A stretch of 64,000 nt of DNA from Mycobacterium sp. MS1601 (GTDB lineage: Bacteria; Actinomycetota; Actinomycetes; Mycobacteriales; Mycobacteriaceae), in the NCBI RefSeq assembly GCF_001984215.1, contig NZ_CP019420.1, positions 4,588,001 through 4,652,000 on the forward strand. The letters run 5' to 3'. The number at the start of each line of letters is the position of its first letter. Within the stretch, counting starts at the first letter, position 1. Both the position numbers and the translations under genes were made by a program. This document shows, piece after piece, positions 33,852 through 43,500 of this stretch. A model generated the notes under the pieces. It was not told the origin of the DNA. It was given only the letters and a program-made list of their open reading frames with translations, and did not search any database.

Positions 33852-34531
33852 TCAGAGTTCGTTGAGGCTGAGTATGCCGTCCTCGACTGCGCGTGCCAGT
33901 AACGCAGACTTGGTGGGCGCTGGTCGCCCCACGGCGGCGTACTTGGCGCGAGCACGCTGTAGGTGTGTGCGGACGGTGGTGGGTGCGATGTAGAGCTGCT
34001 TGCCGACCAGTTCCTTGCTCTCGGTCTGGAACCATGCCCGCAGCACTTCGATCTCGCGTTCCGACAGCTTGATGCGGCCCGAGGTGCGGTCATTGGCGAG
34101 TGCCTTCGCCATCCTGGGACCGGTGTACGGGGTGCCGGAGGCTGCGGCGTGAATGGCCTCGATGAGGTGCAGTCGCCCCTCGGATTTGACAAGGTAGGTG
34201 ACCGCCCCGAACTCGAGGCTGCTCAGGATTATTTCGTCCGCGGTCAGGTGGGAGTAGACGATGACTCGCTGACCGGCCGCGCTGAGCTTGCGCAGCGTCT
34301 CGAAGTCGGGCCGGTTGCCGTCGATCTGCAGGTCCAAGAGAACCACATCAACCTGGTTGGGTATGTCGGGGAACGCGACCAGGAACTCCTTCGGGTGCAA
34401 GAAGTTGCCGACGAGCTCCACGGGGGATCAGCTCTGGCGCACCATGCTTCCACCCCGGCGTGGACCACGTCGTGGTCATCGATGATTGCGGCCGTGACGG
34501 GCCGCATTGTGCGCTCGATAGGCATCAACAC
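33852..34531 (-). pseudogene. Frameshifted NarL/LuxR-type response regulator
   Basis: The first part (start ATG 34525 or GTG 34531) encodes a receiver beginning VTAAIIDDHDVVHAGVEAWCARADPP, with the acidic pair DD. At GATCCCCCGTGG (around 34421-34432, minus strand) the frame is lost. The rest of the protein continues in the next frame from GTG 34421: VELVGNFLHPKEFLVAF, the phospho-Asp in LLDLQID, then a LuxR HTH (LSEREIEVLRAWFQTESKELVGKQLYIAPTTVRTHLQRAR). One added C in the five-C run would restore a protein of about 225 residues. It is either a decayed gene or a homopolymer sequencing error. Decay of neighbouring histidine kinase sequence favours the former. Confidence 0.75.
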
Positions 34532-35131
34532 ACTTCCCCCAACCAGCGATGCAGATTCCGCAAACCCAGTGCCCCAAGAGGGACAACATTAATGGCAAGA
34601 CTGCGATATCGCGAGAAATAGGCCGTATTATCCGGTTCCGCGGGGTCTTTCCGGTCGGTCATTCGAACGACACAGGCCAGCCGGGATTCGTAGTCAGCTA
34701 CGGTCTTGTGCCGGTACGATGCGCCATCGGCGCAGTTGCAGCGCCTCAACGAGTCGTTTGCAGCCGATGTTATTCCCTCATGAATAATTGCGTGGGGAAA
34801 TATCACGAGATAGGCTCCAGCGATCTGGATCCTTTCGTTGTATCAGCACAATCGATCCGATGAAGATTGGTACACAATTCGACCGAAATGGCGATGCCGT
34901 ACCAACGCAGCAAATCCTGATGGTCCGACAAATGTCGTCGGGTGCGGCGGGGCAATCTGCGGCGATCAGCCTTTGGTGCATGACGATGCTCGAATCCGGG
35001 CCCGTGTCGCCGCTGCGGGCGGCAACGGAGGACGCTTCCGGTCGGCAGCTGATGCGCCGCGCCTCCACGGTGGGACTGTTGACGCGCCACACAGTGAGAA
35101 CTGCTGGTCGCGATTACTACACTGCTGGAAC
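34532..35131. other. Lower-GC intergenic region upstream of decayed kinase
   Basis: About 600 bases have no supported gene. Bases 34550-34870 are clearly more AT-rich than the surroundings and may hold the promoter of the response regulator. Bases 34900-35131 could be the degraded N-terminus of the histidine kinase that follows, but I could not align a convincing frame. Confidence 0.45.
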
Positions 35132-35775
35132 CGAATTCGGAGGCCACCACGCAGGCCCGATCGCTGCTGGTCGCCCTCGGTGGCTGGGCGGTACACCGGT
35201 TGGCCACCCGGTCTCACAGTCCGATCTTCACCGCAGTCGACGCATTCAGCGTTGTGGCCGTATGGGTGTCCATCCTGCAGCTGGTGCAGGATCCGTTGTT
35301 CCCTTCGTACAACACTGCCCCCAAGCCATCGCAGGAACGGCGGTGGTGAGCTTCTCGGTGTCACTGCCTGCCCGGGTCAGCCTGCCGCTGTCGGTCGCCA
35401 TTGCCGGTACTTGCGCGACTTTTGGGGCGATGGGAAGACCCGTGGGTGCCACCGCCACAGTGGGTCGAACTGGTTTCGGCGCTGTCAGCAGAAACCGAGT
35501 ATCTCCTCACCCCGGCTGTCTTCACCGGCTTCCCCGAGGTCTGGCTTTCTGATGAGCTGGCGAAAACCGTGGCGGCCGCCTCCCGGGAGGCGACGGACAA
35601 CGTCGATCGGCACTCATAGGCGACGCGGATAACCATCACCCCCGATACGGTGACTATCGCCGATGACGGCCTCGGCTTTGACATCGACAGTTCTCGGACC
35701 GGCCGCGGCGTCAACGATTCGATCACGGGGCGGATGAAGCAGGTCGGCCGCAGTGCCGGCCTCAGCTTGCGGTGA
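35132..35775 (+). pseudogene. Decayed sensor histidine kinase
   Basis: Pieces of one kinase appear in different frames. From 35132 there is a membrane segment (ARSLLVALGGWAVHRLATRS, then FTAVDAFSVVAVWVSILQLV). After a lost C at GCCCCCAAG (about 35317-35325) the next frame gives AIAGTAVVSFSVSLPARVSLP. The phosphoacceptor region is missing. A third frame then gives WVPPPQWVELVSAL and SDELAKTVAAASREATDNVDRHS, stopped by TAG at 35617. The ATP-binding domain continues after it (RITITPDTVTIADDGLGFDID, then TGRGVNDSITGRM). Deletion, frameshifts and a stop together show real decay. It would have partnered a NarL-type regulator. Confidence 0.75.
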
Positions 35776-36045
35776 GCGAGCGGGTTCAGCGCCAGGCGCG
35801 GATTGAATCGCGGCGTTTGCGTGTTGCTCGACCAGGCGGCGACCTTCCACCATCCGATCATGGCCGCGTCGAGACTAATGATCGACGGTGCCGAAGCGCG
35901 CCACATCGACCTCGTCGCCGAGGTTGCAGGACGAGCTGTCGGACCTGGAAGACGCCGACATCACCCCGGCGAGCGCCGTGCGGACCTACTTGCAACGGTC
36001 GCCCGCGCCATTGAGGACGGGATCATCAGCGTCGAGGAGTTGTGA
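35776..36045 (+). pseudogene. Relic of a second NarL/LuxR-type response regulator
   Basis: The 3' end reads ARAIEDGIISVEEL in the frame ending at 36045, close to the intact regulator tail ARAVEDGILSLNEL at 33852-34421. In another frame the segment ITPASAVRTYLQR resembles the HTH recognition helix IAPTTVRTHLQR. The receiver domain is not recognisable. Position directly after the broken kinase matches a kinase-regulator gene pair that has decayed. Confidence 0.55.
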
Positions 36046-36049
36046 AGGC

Positions 36050-37714
36050 TCACAGCATGATCCACCCGACCCCGCACACCGTCACCAGCGATACCAGCGT
36101 CAGGGGGATTCCGAAGCGGAAGAAGGTCGCTGTGGTGTAGCCACCCGGTTTCATCACCATCAGGTTGGACTGGTGGCTGAACGGGTTGAGGAACGTGAAC
36201 GAGATGCACGTGCCGATCAAGGTCAGCAACACCACCGGATCCAGCCCTGCCGCGGCGGCCACGGTGAGCGCCACCGGGGTCAGGATGGCGGCTGCCGCGG
36301 CATTGGTGACGATGTTGGTGAGCAGCGTGGTGCCCAGTGCAATCACCAGAATCACCAGAGCGGTACTGCCGCTGGACAGTTGCAGGATCGCCTCGGCGAC
36401 GTGTGCGCCGAGGCCGCTCTGCACCACGATGGTGCCCAGTCCGATCGATCCGGCGATGATGGCCAGGATGTTCCAGTTCAGCGCCCGCACCGCGGACCGC
36501 GGTGTCAGCACCTGGGTGACCACCATGAGCGCGGCACCGGTGACGGCGATGAGTTCGATGGGGGCCACTCCCAACGACCCTGCCATGATGACGGCAGCCA
36601 GGATGGCCAGCGCAATCCACGTCTTGCTGGTCTGCGGCGCCTTGCCGGCGACCTTCTGCCACAACCCCACCAGCGGGTGGTCGGTCAACACATCGCTGGA
36701 TCGTGTTGTCACCAGGCACATCTCGCCGGCATGGGCGGTGGTGTCGCGCAGCAACTGGGTGGTTTGCGCGGCAACCACATGGATGTCGTCGTTCTCCTCC
36801 AGATCGCGGATGGTGGCGTGTTCCTCGGTCGCGATGGACACCGCGAACAGATCCTGGCGGGTCTGGCCGAAGCGCGGGCTGTTCCACAGCATCCGCACTC
36901 CCGATTCGGTGGCCCGGTAGATCAGGACGTCGCCGTCTTCGATGGGGGAGTCGGCATCGATCGGGGCACCCCAGCGCTGGATCTCGAGCAAGTCGAAGTC
37001 CGGTGTCGACCGCACCCCGACTGCCGCGGCGGTGTTGCCGAGGATGTTGGCCCGGCTGGTCACCGGAATCTCGGCGCGCCAAGATAATTCGCGCTCGGTA
37101 GGCTCGGTGCGTCCGCGCAGCATCAGCGGTGCGGTGATCAGCAGTACCACCCACCCGACGATCGCTACGGGCACCGCCACCGGAACCCAGGAGAACATCG
37201 ACAGTTCGATCCCGGCGGGTGCGGCCAGTCCGGCGATCAACAGATTGGAGCTGGTGCCGATCAGCGTCGCCGACCCCGCCAAGGTGGTGGCGTGCGCGAT
37301 GGGCAACAGCACGCTGCGCGAGGGTACGCCGGACTGTTGTTCCAGTTCCTTGGCCGCCGGAATCAGCATGGCCACGATCGGTGTGGTGTTGATGAGAGCG
37401 GAGATGAAGCCGACGGGGGGGATCAGCCGAGCCAGCGCCTGGGTCGAGGAGGTGACGCCGTTGAGCAGCCGGTACATCACGCGCGACACCACGCCGGTGT
37501 AGAGCACCCCCTTGGCGATCACCAGCATGGCGGCGATGGTGATGACGCCGCCGTTGCTCAGGCCGGCGAAGAGTTCGGCGGGCGTGGCGATCCCGACGAG
37601 CCCGGCCACCACCAGCGCGCAGAGCAGCGCCAGTACCGCCGGAACTGTACCGGTGGTCATCAGCACAAGGGTGATGACCACGATCACTGCCGCAACAATC
37701 GCCATGCCGAGCAT
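36050..37714 (-). CDS. SLC13/DASS-type transporter with internal TrkA-C domains
   Basis: The 554-residue membrane protein has two transport halves. The first (residues 1-170) carries GFISALINTTPIVAMLIPAA and TTLAGSATLIGTSSNL, the SNT-type sodium/substrate motif. The second (about 380-554) carries LLTNIVTNAAAAAILTPVAL and FLNPFSHQSNLMVM. Between them lies a soluble part with RCK/TrkA-C-like strands (DLLEIQRWGAPIDADSPIEDGDVLIYRATESG). The DASS family imports anions such as sulfate, phosphate or dicarboxylates. ATG 37714 or ATG 37705 may be the start. It lies 34 bases after the YqeY-like gene and may share its operon. Its 3' end faces the decayed two-component genes. Confidence 0.85.
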   Translation of the reverse strand: MLGMAIVAAVIVVITLVLMTTGTVPAVLALLCALVVAGLVGIATPAELFAGLSNGGVITIAAMLVIAKGVLYTGVVSRVMYRLLNGVTSSTQALARLIPPVGFISALINTTPIVAMLIPAAKELEQQSGVPSRSVLLPIAHATTLAGSATLIGTSSNLLIAGLAAPAGIELSMFSWVPVAVPVAIVGWVVLLITAPLMLRGRTEPTERELSWRAEIPVTSRANILGNTAAAVGVRSTPDFDLLEIQRWGAPIDADSPIEDGDVLIYRATESGVRMLWNSPRFGQTRQDLFAVSIATEEHATIRDLEENDDIHVVAAQTTQLLRDTTAHAGEMCLVTTRSSDVLTDHPLVGLWQKVAGKAPQTSKTWIALAILAAVIMAGSLGVAPIELIAVTGAALMVVTQVLTPRSAVRALNWNILAIIAGSIGLGTIVVQSGLGAHVAEAILQLSSGSTALVILVIALGTTLLTNIVTNAAAAAILTPVALTVAAAAGLDPVVLLTLIGTCISFTFLNPFSHQSNLMVMKPGGYTTATFFRFGIPLTLVSLVTVCGVGWIML

Positions 37715-37748
37715 TATCGAGGGTCGCGGTCGCCGCACCCCCGATGCA

Positions 37749-38060
37749 CTACAGGTGACGGCGCAGCAGCGCGGCCTGGCGGCGTAGGCGCTCGGCGGCC
37801 TCGGCCTGGCCCACAGCGTCGTAGCCGTCCGCTTCGGCGCCGTAGTCGTGCACGTGCTGGGCCAGGATGGCCTGCACCTCGGTGTCCGACAGTTCCCGGC
37901 GTGGCACTTCGGTGGCGGTGATGCCCTCGATGTCAACGCTTTCGGCGTTGTCGATGGCGGCGATCGCCGTGCGGACCGCGGCGACGTGCACAGCGTCGCG
38001 GGCCTTCATGGCGCCTACGAGATCGGCGCGCAGGGCTGCGCGCACCTCGTCGACGGTCAT
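37749..38060 (-). CDS. YqeY/GatB-tail-like small protein
   Basis: The 103-residue protein resembles the helical GatB/YqeY tail domain: MTVDEVRAALRADLVGAMKARD at the start, EVPRRELSDTEVQAILAQHVHD in the middle, and an Arg/Leu-rich end. Full YqeY proteins are about 150 residues, so this is a short version. The domain is associated with tRNA-dependent amidotransferases, but standalone members have no settled role. Its ATG overlaps the stop of the HTH gene (ATGA), so both are translated together. Confidence 0.75.
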   Translation of the reverse strand: MTVDEVRAALRADLVGAMKARDAVHVAAVRTAIAAIDNAESVDIEGITATEVPRRELSDTEVQAILAQHVHDYGAEADGYDAVGQAEAAERLRRQAALLRRHL

Positions 38061-38476
38061 GATGCTGCGTCCTGAACCAGCGCGCTGACCATCGTCAACA
38101 GGGCCGCGGCATCGTCGGCGTCACCCACCGCGAACACCGTGAGGCGGCGATGAGCCGGCTCGTAGGTGGTATGAACCTGCAGGCTGGTGGACGCGGCGGT
38201 GGCGCCGGCCACCGCCAACGTGGACACCCGGTCCATGAGCGCGCGGGTGGCGTCGGAGATCCGCAGGACGGCGGTGGTGTCGACACGCGGTGCAGCGTCG
38301 GCGCCGTCGCCGGTGAAGGCCCGCAGATCGGCCTCGGAAATGCGGTACTGCTTGCCGATCCGGACGGCGGGCAGTCGGCCGTCGCGCACATAGCCGCGGA
38401 CCGTGCGGACGTGCAGGCCCAGCAGGTCAGCCACCTCGTCGGGTGAGTACAGGGTCGCGGTCACGACGTCGAACAT
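38057..38476 (-). CDS. Helix-turn-helix (MerR/excisionase-type) DNA-binding protein
   Basis: The 139-residue protein has an N-terminal excisionase-like winged helix at residues 8-55 (LYSPDEVADLLGLHVRTVRGYVRDGRLPAVRIGKQYRISEADLRAF). The C-terminal 75 residues are an unrecognised alpha/beta domain (TTAVLRISDATRALMDRV, VHTTYEPAHRRLTVFAVGD) that may bind a ligand or dimerise. ATG 38476 has GGGAGG eight bases upstream, inside one arm of a long inverted repeat that ends one base before the start. Autoregulation through that repeat is likely. It is cotranscribed with the YqeY-like gene and perhaps the transporter. Confidence 0.85.
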   Translation of the reverse strand: MFDVVTATLYSPDEVADLLGLHVRTVRGYVRDGRLPAVRIGKQYRISEADLRAFTGDGADAAPRVDTTAVLRISDATRALMDRVSTLAVAGATAASTSLQVHTTYEPAHRRLTVFAVGDADDAAALLTMVSALVQDAAS

Positions 38477-38477
38477 A

Positions 38478-38519
38478 CCCTAAACCTCCCTATTGGTTTC
38501 TAAATAGGGATGTTTAGGG
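38478..38519 (-). promoter_or_regulatory. 17-bp inverted repeat covering the ribosome site of the HTH gene
   Basis: The arm at 38478-38494 (CCCTAAACCTCCCTATT) and the arm at 38503-38519 (AATAGGGATGTTTAGGG) are inverted repeats with one mismatch and an eight-base spacer. In mRNA of the HTH gene the promoter-distal arm contains the GGGAGG ribosome site (38485-38490). The structure could be a DNA operator for the encoded HTH protein, an RNA hairpin that hides the ribosome site, or both. Confidence 0.8.
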
Positions 38520-38633
38520 AATTGGTAGGGCTAGCCGGTACTCGGGATTCGGGATAGCACGGGCGACCGCGGGGGGTTGCGCGACGAACATTGTGCCCAC
38601 AGCGAATACGGAACCAGGCAGGGGAGCGCAACG

Positions 38634-39272
38634 ATGGCACCACATCTCGACTCGGCAGATCACCAACTGGTTCCGGTGACGCTCCACGGCGACAACGCCA
38701 CGGACCGGACGCGATTCGAGCGTGAGGCGTTGCCCATGCTCGATCAGCTCTACGGCGGTGCAATGCGGATGACCCGCAACCGCAGCGACTGCGAAGATCT
38801 GCTGCAGGAGACCATGATCAACGCCTACATCGGCTTCCACCGTTTTCGTGAAGGCACCAACCTGCTGGCATGGCTCTACCGAATCATGACCAACACCTAC
38901 ATCAGCGGTTACCGCAAGAAACGAGTGCGCCCAGCGGAGTACCCCACAGACCAGATCACCGACTGGCAGCTGGCCGAGGAGGCCGGACATTCGTCGACAG
39001 GATTGCGTTCTGCCGAAGCCGAGGCGCTGGAGGCCATGCCGGACACGCAGATCGCCGCTGCGCTGCTGGCCCTACCCGATGACTTCCGCATGGTGGTGTA
39101 CTACGCCGACGTCGAGGGCTTCGCCTACCGCGAGATCGCCGAGATCATGGGGACGCCGATGGGCACGGTGATGTCCCGGCTGCACCGCGGACGACGGCAG
39201 CTACGCGTACTGCTGGCCGACCTCGCCCGCGACCGTGGTTACTTGCGCTCCGAATCGTCCTTGGTGGCTTGA
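38634..39272 (+). CDS. SigH-like ECF sigma factor
   Basis: The 212-residue protein is very close to mycobacterial SigH. Region 2 contains [46 protein letters not shown], with the -10 recognition helix. Region 4 contains [45 protein letters not shown]. The linker has [26 protein letters not shown] as in SigH. ATG 38634 has AGGGGAG seven bases upstream. SigH directs the thiol-oxidative and heat stress response and is normally followed by its zinc anti-sigma RshA; no such gene follows here. It is therefore probably an extra SigH paralogue controlled in trans or transcriptionally. Confidence 0.92.
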   Translation: MAPHLDSADHQLVPVTLHGDNATDRTRFEREALPMLDQLYGGAMRMTRNRSDCEDLLQETMINAYIGFHRFREGTNLLAWLYRIMTNTYISGYRKKRVRPAEYPTDQITDWQLAEEAGHSSTGLRSAEAEALEAMPDTQIAAALLALPDDFRMVVYYADVEGFAYREIAEIMGTPMGTVMSRLHRGRRQLRVLLADLARDRGYLRSESSLVA

Positions 39273-39389
39273 CTCGACACGGAGCCAGAGCAGTGGCGCC
39301 GCGGTGTTTGCTGCAGTATCTTCCTGAGCGTCAATACGTGAATTCATGTAGTGGTTGCGAGCGGCCGGCGCCGCTGGGGAGGTTCGTTC

Positions 39390-40238
39390 GTGGTGCGTCC
39401 ATTCTGGGTGCCGTTGTTTGCGACAACGCTGCTGATTGTCGGCTGCGGCGGCTCCGAGCAGGCGGCCGCGCCGTCGACCGAGTCCGAAACGGCGATCGCC
39501 GAAGCCGCCGAGGTCGACGAGGTCCCAGACAGCGGCAAGATGATCATCAGCTACGAGGACGCCACCAGCCCCGAAGCGATCAACGGCAAGCGGATCCTGC
39601 AGGACAACGAAGTGCTCGAAGGCTTGGCCGAAGGCACCAACGAGATGCTCAAGCTGCCCTTCGACATCCCCTTGATCGGCGGCCAGTGTGATACCGAAAA
39701 TGCCTTCTGGGACCCCGAAGACAAGCAGATGGTGCTCTGCTACGAGTACGCGGACTTCGCCGAGACCCTGTTCACCGAGGCAGGCGACCCCGAGCCGGTG
39801 GACGCCGCGCTGAGCGAGATCATCGCCACCTTCTATCACGAGATGGGGCACATGGTCATCGACCTCTACGAGTTGCCCACCACCGGACGTGAAGAGGACG
39901 TGGCCGACCAGCTTGCCGCGTTCATGCTCCTGATCCCCGACGACAACGGTCAGCCCGACCCGGAGACCGTGGATATCCTGCTGGACGACGCCCGGATGTT
40001 CGCGTTGATGTCCGAGGGCGGCGAACTCGATGAATCTGCCTTCGCGGACGAGCATTCGCTCAACGAGACCCGGATGTTCAACATGTTGTGCTGGGCCTAC
40101 GGCGCGGCTCCCGACATGAACGCCCATCTAGTGGACGACGAACTGCTGCCCGAAGAGCGCGCCGGGCGGTGCGAGGACGAATACACCAAGTTGAACAATG
40201 CCTGGCTGACCTTGTTGACGCCCTACATCAAGGAGTGA
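39390..40238 (+). CDS. DUF4344-type lipoprotein zinc metallopeptidase
   Basis: The 282-residue product has a short lipoprotein signal with lipobox LIVGCGG. An acidic linker leads into a metallopeptidase domain with HEMGHMVIDLYE (HExxH) and the downstream EEDVADQLAAFML, which could supply the third ligand. Two Cys pairs (GGQCDTENAF, MVLCYEY, NMLCWAYG, AGRCEDEY) probably form disulphides outside the cell. These features match the DUF4344 family of putative metallopeptidases. GTG 39390 (or 39393) is chosen because GGGGAGG lies seven bases upstream. The substrate is unknown. Confidence 0.8.
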   Translation: MVRPFWVPLFATTLLIVGCGGSEQAAAPSTESETAIAEAAEVDEVPDSGKMIISYEDATSPEAINGKRILQDNEVLEGLAEGTNEMLKLPFDIPLIGGQCDTENAFWDPEDKQMVLCYEYADFAETLFTEAGDPEPVDAALSEIIATFYHEMGHMVIDLYELPTTGREEDVADQLAAFMLLIPDDNGQPDPETVDILLDDARMFALMSEGGELDESAFADEHSLNETRMFNMLCWAYGAAPDMNAHLVDDELLPEERAGRCEDEYTKLNNAWLTLLTPYIKE

Positions 40239-40338
40239 ATCTCATCGAGCTGTGAGTGTGGTGTTCGCTACCTCGGCGAGCGCGCGGACCCGGCAGGAGG
40301 AATCCTGGATCTGAAGCCGCAGCGCGAAAGGAGCGGCC

Positions 40339-40503
40339 ATGCAGGGATCAGAATGCCTCAAGTGCGGCGCCCGACGTCCGTCGTGGTTGGGTGAACCTCA
40401 CCGATGTGTCGGTGACGCCGACTTGTCCTGGCTGATGTACCACCAGCTCACGGCGCACGCAGCCATGGCGTGGCGGCGCAGTGTGCTCCCGGCCCAGCCC
40501 TGA
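40339..40503 (+). CDS. 54-residue zinc-ribbon-like protein
   Basis: A short gene with an excellent ribosome site (GAAAGGAG, seven bases before ATG 40339) encodes 54 residues. The N-terminus is MQGSECLKCGARRPSWLG with a CxxC pair, followed by HRCVGD, giving three Cys and one His as possible zinc ligands. The remainder is helical and Trp/Ala/His-rich. Its stop (40501-40503) abuts the stop of the convergent condensin gene at 40504 with no gap. I do not recognise a named family. It occupies the place where a JetD nuclease gene would lie if the condensin operon were complete. Confidence 0.6.
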   Translation: MQGSECLKCGARRPSWLGEPHRCVGDADLSWLMYHQLTAHAAMAWRRSVLPAQP

Positions 40504-43500
40504 TCACACCACTGCGGGCACCTTGGACGCCGCCGTCATCTCCTGGCGCAGCGCGGTGAAATCGGAGATGGTCTTGGTGGCCACCGTCGCGACGGGCCTG
40601 GCATTACGACCGGTGGCCTCCTTCTTGGACACCATCACCACACTGTCGATGTAGGGCTGGATGGTGGTGGCGTTCTGCACCGTGGCCACGATGACGAGCT
40701 GGAAGCCGAATTTCCGGAACGCCTGCAGTGCTTGCTGGGCGAACTGTGGGTCGGATTTGCTGAATGCCTCGTCGAGCATCAGCTGTGCGAACACCGGCTT
40801 GTTGTCGGCCTCGGCGCCCGCCGTCGACGGGTTCTGCGCGGGGCTGGCCAGGTTGAAGCTCAGTGCGCCTGCCAGGCAGAACGCCATCAGCTTCTCCTGC
40901 TCGCCGCCGGAGTTGTCGCCGGCATTGCTGTGCGTGCGGATCAATTCCTCACTGCGAACATCCCATTCGGCGCAGTCGAAGGTGAACCGGTTCCGCACAT
41001 CGAGCGCGTCACGGGTCCACGCCCTGTCCTCTGGCGCCGTGGATGCCAGTCGATTGCGCAGCCGAAGGATGTCGGCGTACTGATCCAAGATGGCCTGCTT
41101 GTCTCCCAGGCCCACCTCGGCGATACGCCGCGAGATGGCCTTCACGATCTCGGTGAGCTCGGCGACAGCGGTCAGATGCCGCGGGGTGGCCCGTAGCGTC
41201 AGACGGGTGCCGCGATTGAACTCCACCGCGCCGAGACCGGTGTTCACACGGGTGATCTGCTCGCTGATGCGGCGGGTCTCCTGCTCGGCTACCCGGTGCA
41301 ACGTCAGGATGGCATCCGGCGCCTGCTCGGTGACCAGACGCATCATCCGCTCGTAGGCCTCGGGCAGCTCGCGTTCATCGATGTGCCGGCAGAGCGCCAC
41401 GTAGTCGTGGACTCGCTCGTCGAACACGTCGCTGTCGTTGGGGATGGCATCGGGGAACGCGGTGTCGAAGGTGTTGAGAATGCGGGCCAGCTCATCGTAG
41501 GAACGCCTGCGGCTCTCACGCAGCTGCTCGCGTTCGCGACGAATGGTGGTGAACACGGCCTCGCGGTGCGGCTCCGGGTTGAGCAGCTCGAGTGCCACCG
41601 GCACGTCGTCGGCGTAGCGGTGCAACAGTTCGGTCAGTGGCTCGGAGACGAAGGCAGGCTGCAGCCGTTCGGAGAGCTCCAGCAGCCGGGTGCGGCGGCT
41701 GTCGAGCTCATCGCGCCGAGTCTGTATGGCGCCGCGGCGGGTCATCAGTGTCTGGATCTCGGCCCAGCACTCCTCCGAGCGCGCCGACAGCGCCTCGATG
41801 TCCGGATGGTCGGCCAACAGGATCTCGAACTGCTCTCGCAGCCGGTCGTGGTGCTTGTCGGCGGTCTCGGTGTCGATGTGGTTCCACTGCGGAAACTGTT
41901 CACAGATGGCTTTGTTGGCCGCGGCTCGGTCGCGCATCTGCTGGCGTTCGGCGGCGATGTCGTCGGCGGCGCGGCGCGCCTTCTGGTACGCCTCCTCGGC
42001 CGCGGCCAGGTCGACGGTGAGTGCGTCGATCTTGGCGCGGACGTCACCCTGGTAGATGTAGTCGGCTTGCTTGAGTGGGCGGCGGTCGTCCTTGACGGCC
42101 AACCGGTCGGAGTCCTTGTACAGGCCGGTGTCGGTAACCGCACGCCGGAAGCGGGGGAACACATCGGGAGTGTCGACACAGATGTGGTCGCCGGCGGCGG
42201 CCACGACCTCGGCTGCCTCGGCCGCGCACGGGTGAGTGGGGTCAACGACAAAGAGCTTGCCGGCCAACGTGTTCGGCTCAGCCTCCTCTGGTGTCTTGCC
42301 GACCAAACTGGCCCGGACATGGTGCAGCTGCAGCCGTCCGCGCATGTTGGTCTCGTTGACGAAACGCAGCACCGCGCCGTAGTGGCGGTCGGGCACCAGC
42401 AGCCTCAGGCCGACGCCTCTCAGCACCTTCTCCACCGCGACCCGCCAGCGACTGTGCTCGGGTCGCAGATCCATCAGCTCGGCGATGTACGGAAGCTCGG
42501 AAGCATCGAGACCGACTGCGGCGCAGATGAGTTCACGCATGTCGATCGCAGATTCGGGCAGCGCGGAACCAACGTGCTCGACGCGCTTGAGTTCCTTGGC
42601 CGCGTCATCGCGGGCCATCCGTGCCACCTTTTGGCTGTACTCGGCGTCGGTGGAGGCCTCCCGGCTGCGATCCAGCTTGGCCATCAGTTCGGTGGCCGCA
42701 GTGGTGAGTTCCTCACGCAGGTTCCAGAAGTCGTCGGCGTGCTCGGGCGGACGGATGCCCTGCACTTCCAGCAGTGACTCATAGGCGTTGCGGCGCCGCG
42801 AGATCTCCTCGGCCTGGGCCTCGGCGGCCTGCACCTGTGACTGCAGCGGGCCGATGCTGGCGCTGGATCCGCTGATCTGTGCGTTGAGTGAATCCGCTTC
42901 GGCCTTGGCCAGGTTCAGGGATCGGGTGACGTCCTCGTACTCGTTGCCCAGCTGATCGATGGTGTTGTCCAGCGACTCGATCTGGGCCGGGCACTGTTGC
43001 AGCCGCACATGGTCGGTGTATGCGCGCACCATCGGCGCGTCCACCAGGTCGATGATGCCCAGGTCGGAGGATTCCGAGGCGTAGCGCTGCTGGATCTTCT
43101 CGATGTCGCCGAGGATCTTGCGTTTGCGTTGTGCGACGGCCAGCAGTTCGCGGGCTTCGACCAGGGGGTCGATCTGCTTGAGCGCCTCGGGCAGGCGAGC
43201 CAGGCTGTCGGGCTCGTCGAGCATGAACTCGCGCACGAACTGTTCCAGCCCACCAACACTTTTCAGCGACTTTGCCTTGCCGAGCAGCTGCTGGGCGGCG
43301 TCGGAGGCGCGAATGCCGATGGTGGCGTACAGCTGGGCCAGGTATTGCGACTCCACCTTGGTGGAGAACCGCCAGCTGTCTTCTTTGAAGACGCCGCTGT
43401 CGAAGCGCCCCGAGGCCCAGCGGTTGCAGACGTCCTCGATGTCGCGGTCACCGTCAGCCAACACGAATCGGCTGGAAGAATCCGAGCGTGATTCACCGGT

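Noticed and set aside
35888..37087. Long plus-strand open frame (399 codons) over the transporter gene
   Set aside because: Its product is low-complexity, rich in Gly/His/Arg/Gln, with no motif, and it lies opposite a well-defined SLC13 membrane protein.
38057..38476. Excisionase of an integrated element
   Set aside because: No integrase, attachment site repeats or phage genes are nearby; the HTH is fused to another domain and cotranscribed with housekeeping-type genes.
41296..42777. 493-codon plus-strand open frame opposite jetC
   Set aside because: It is the antisense shadow of a clear SMC-type ATPase; no ribosome site and no family similarity.
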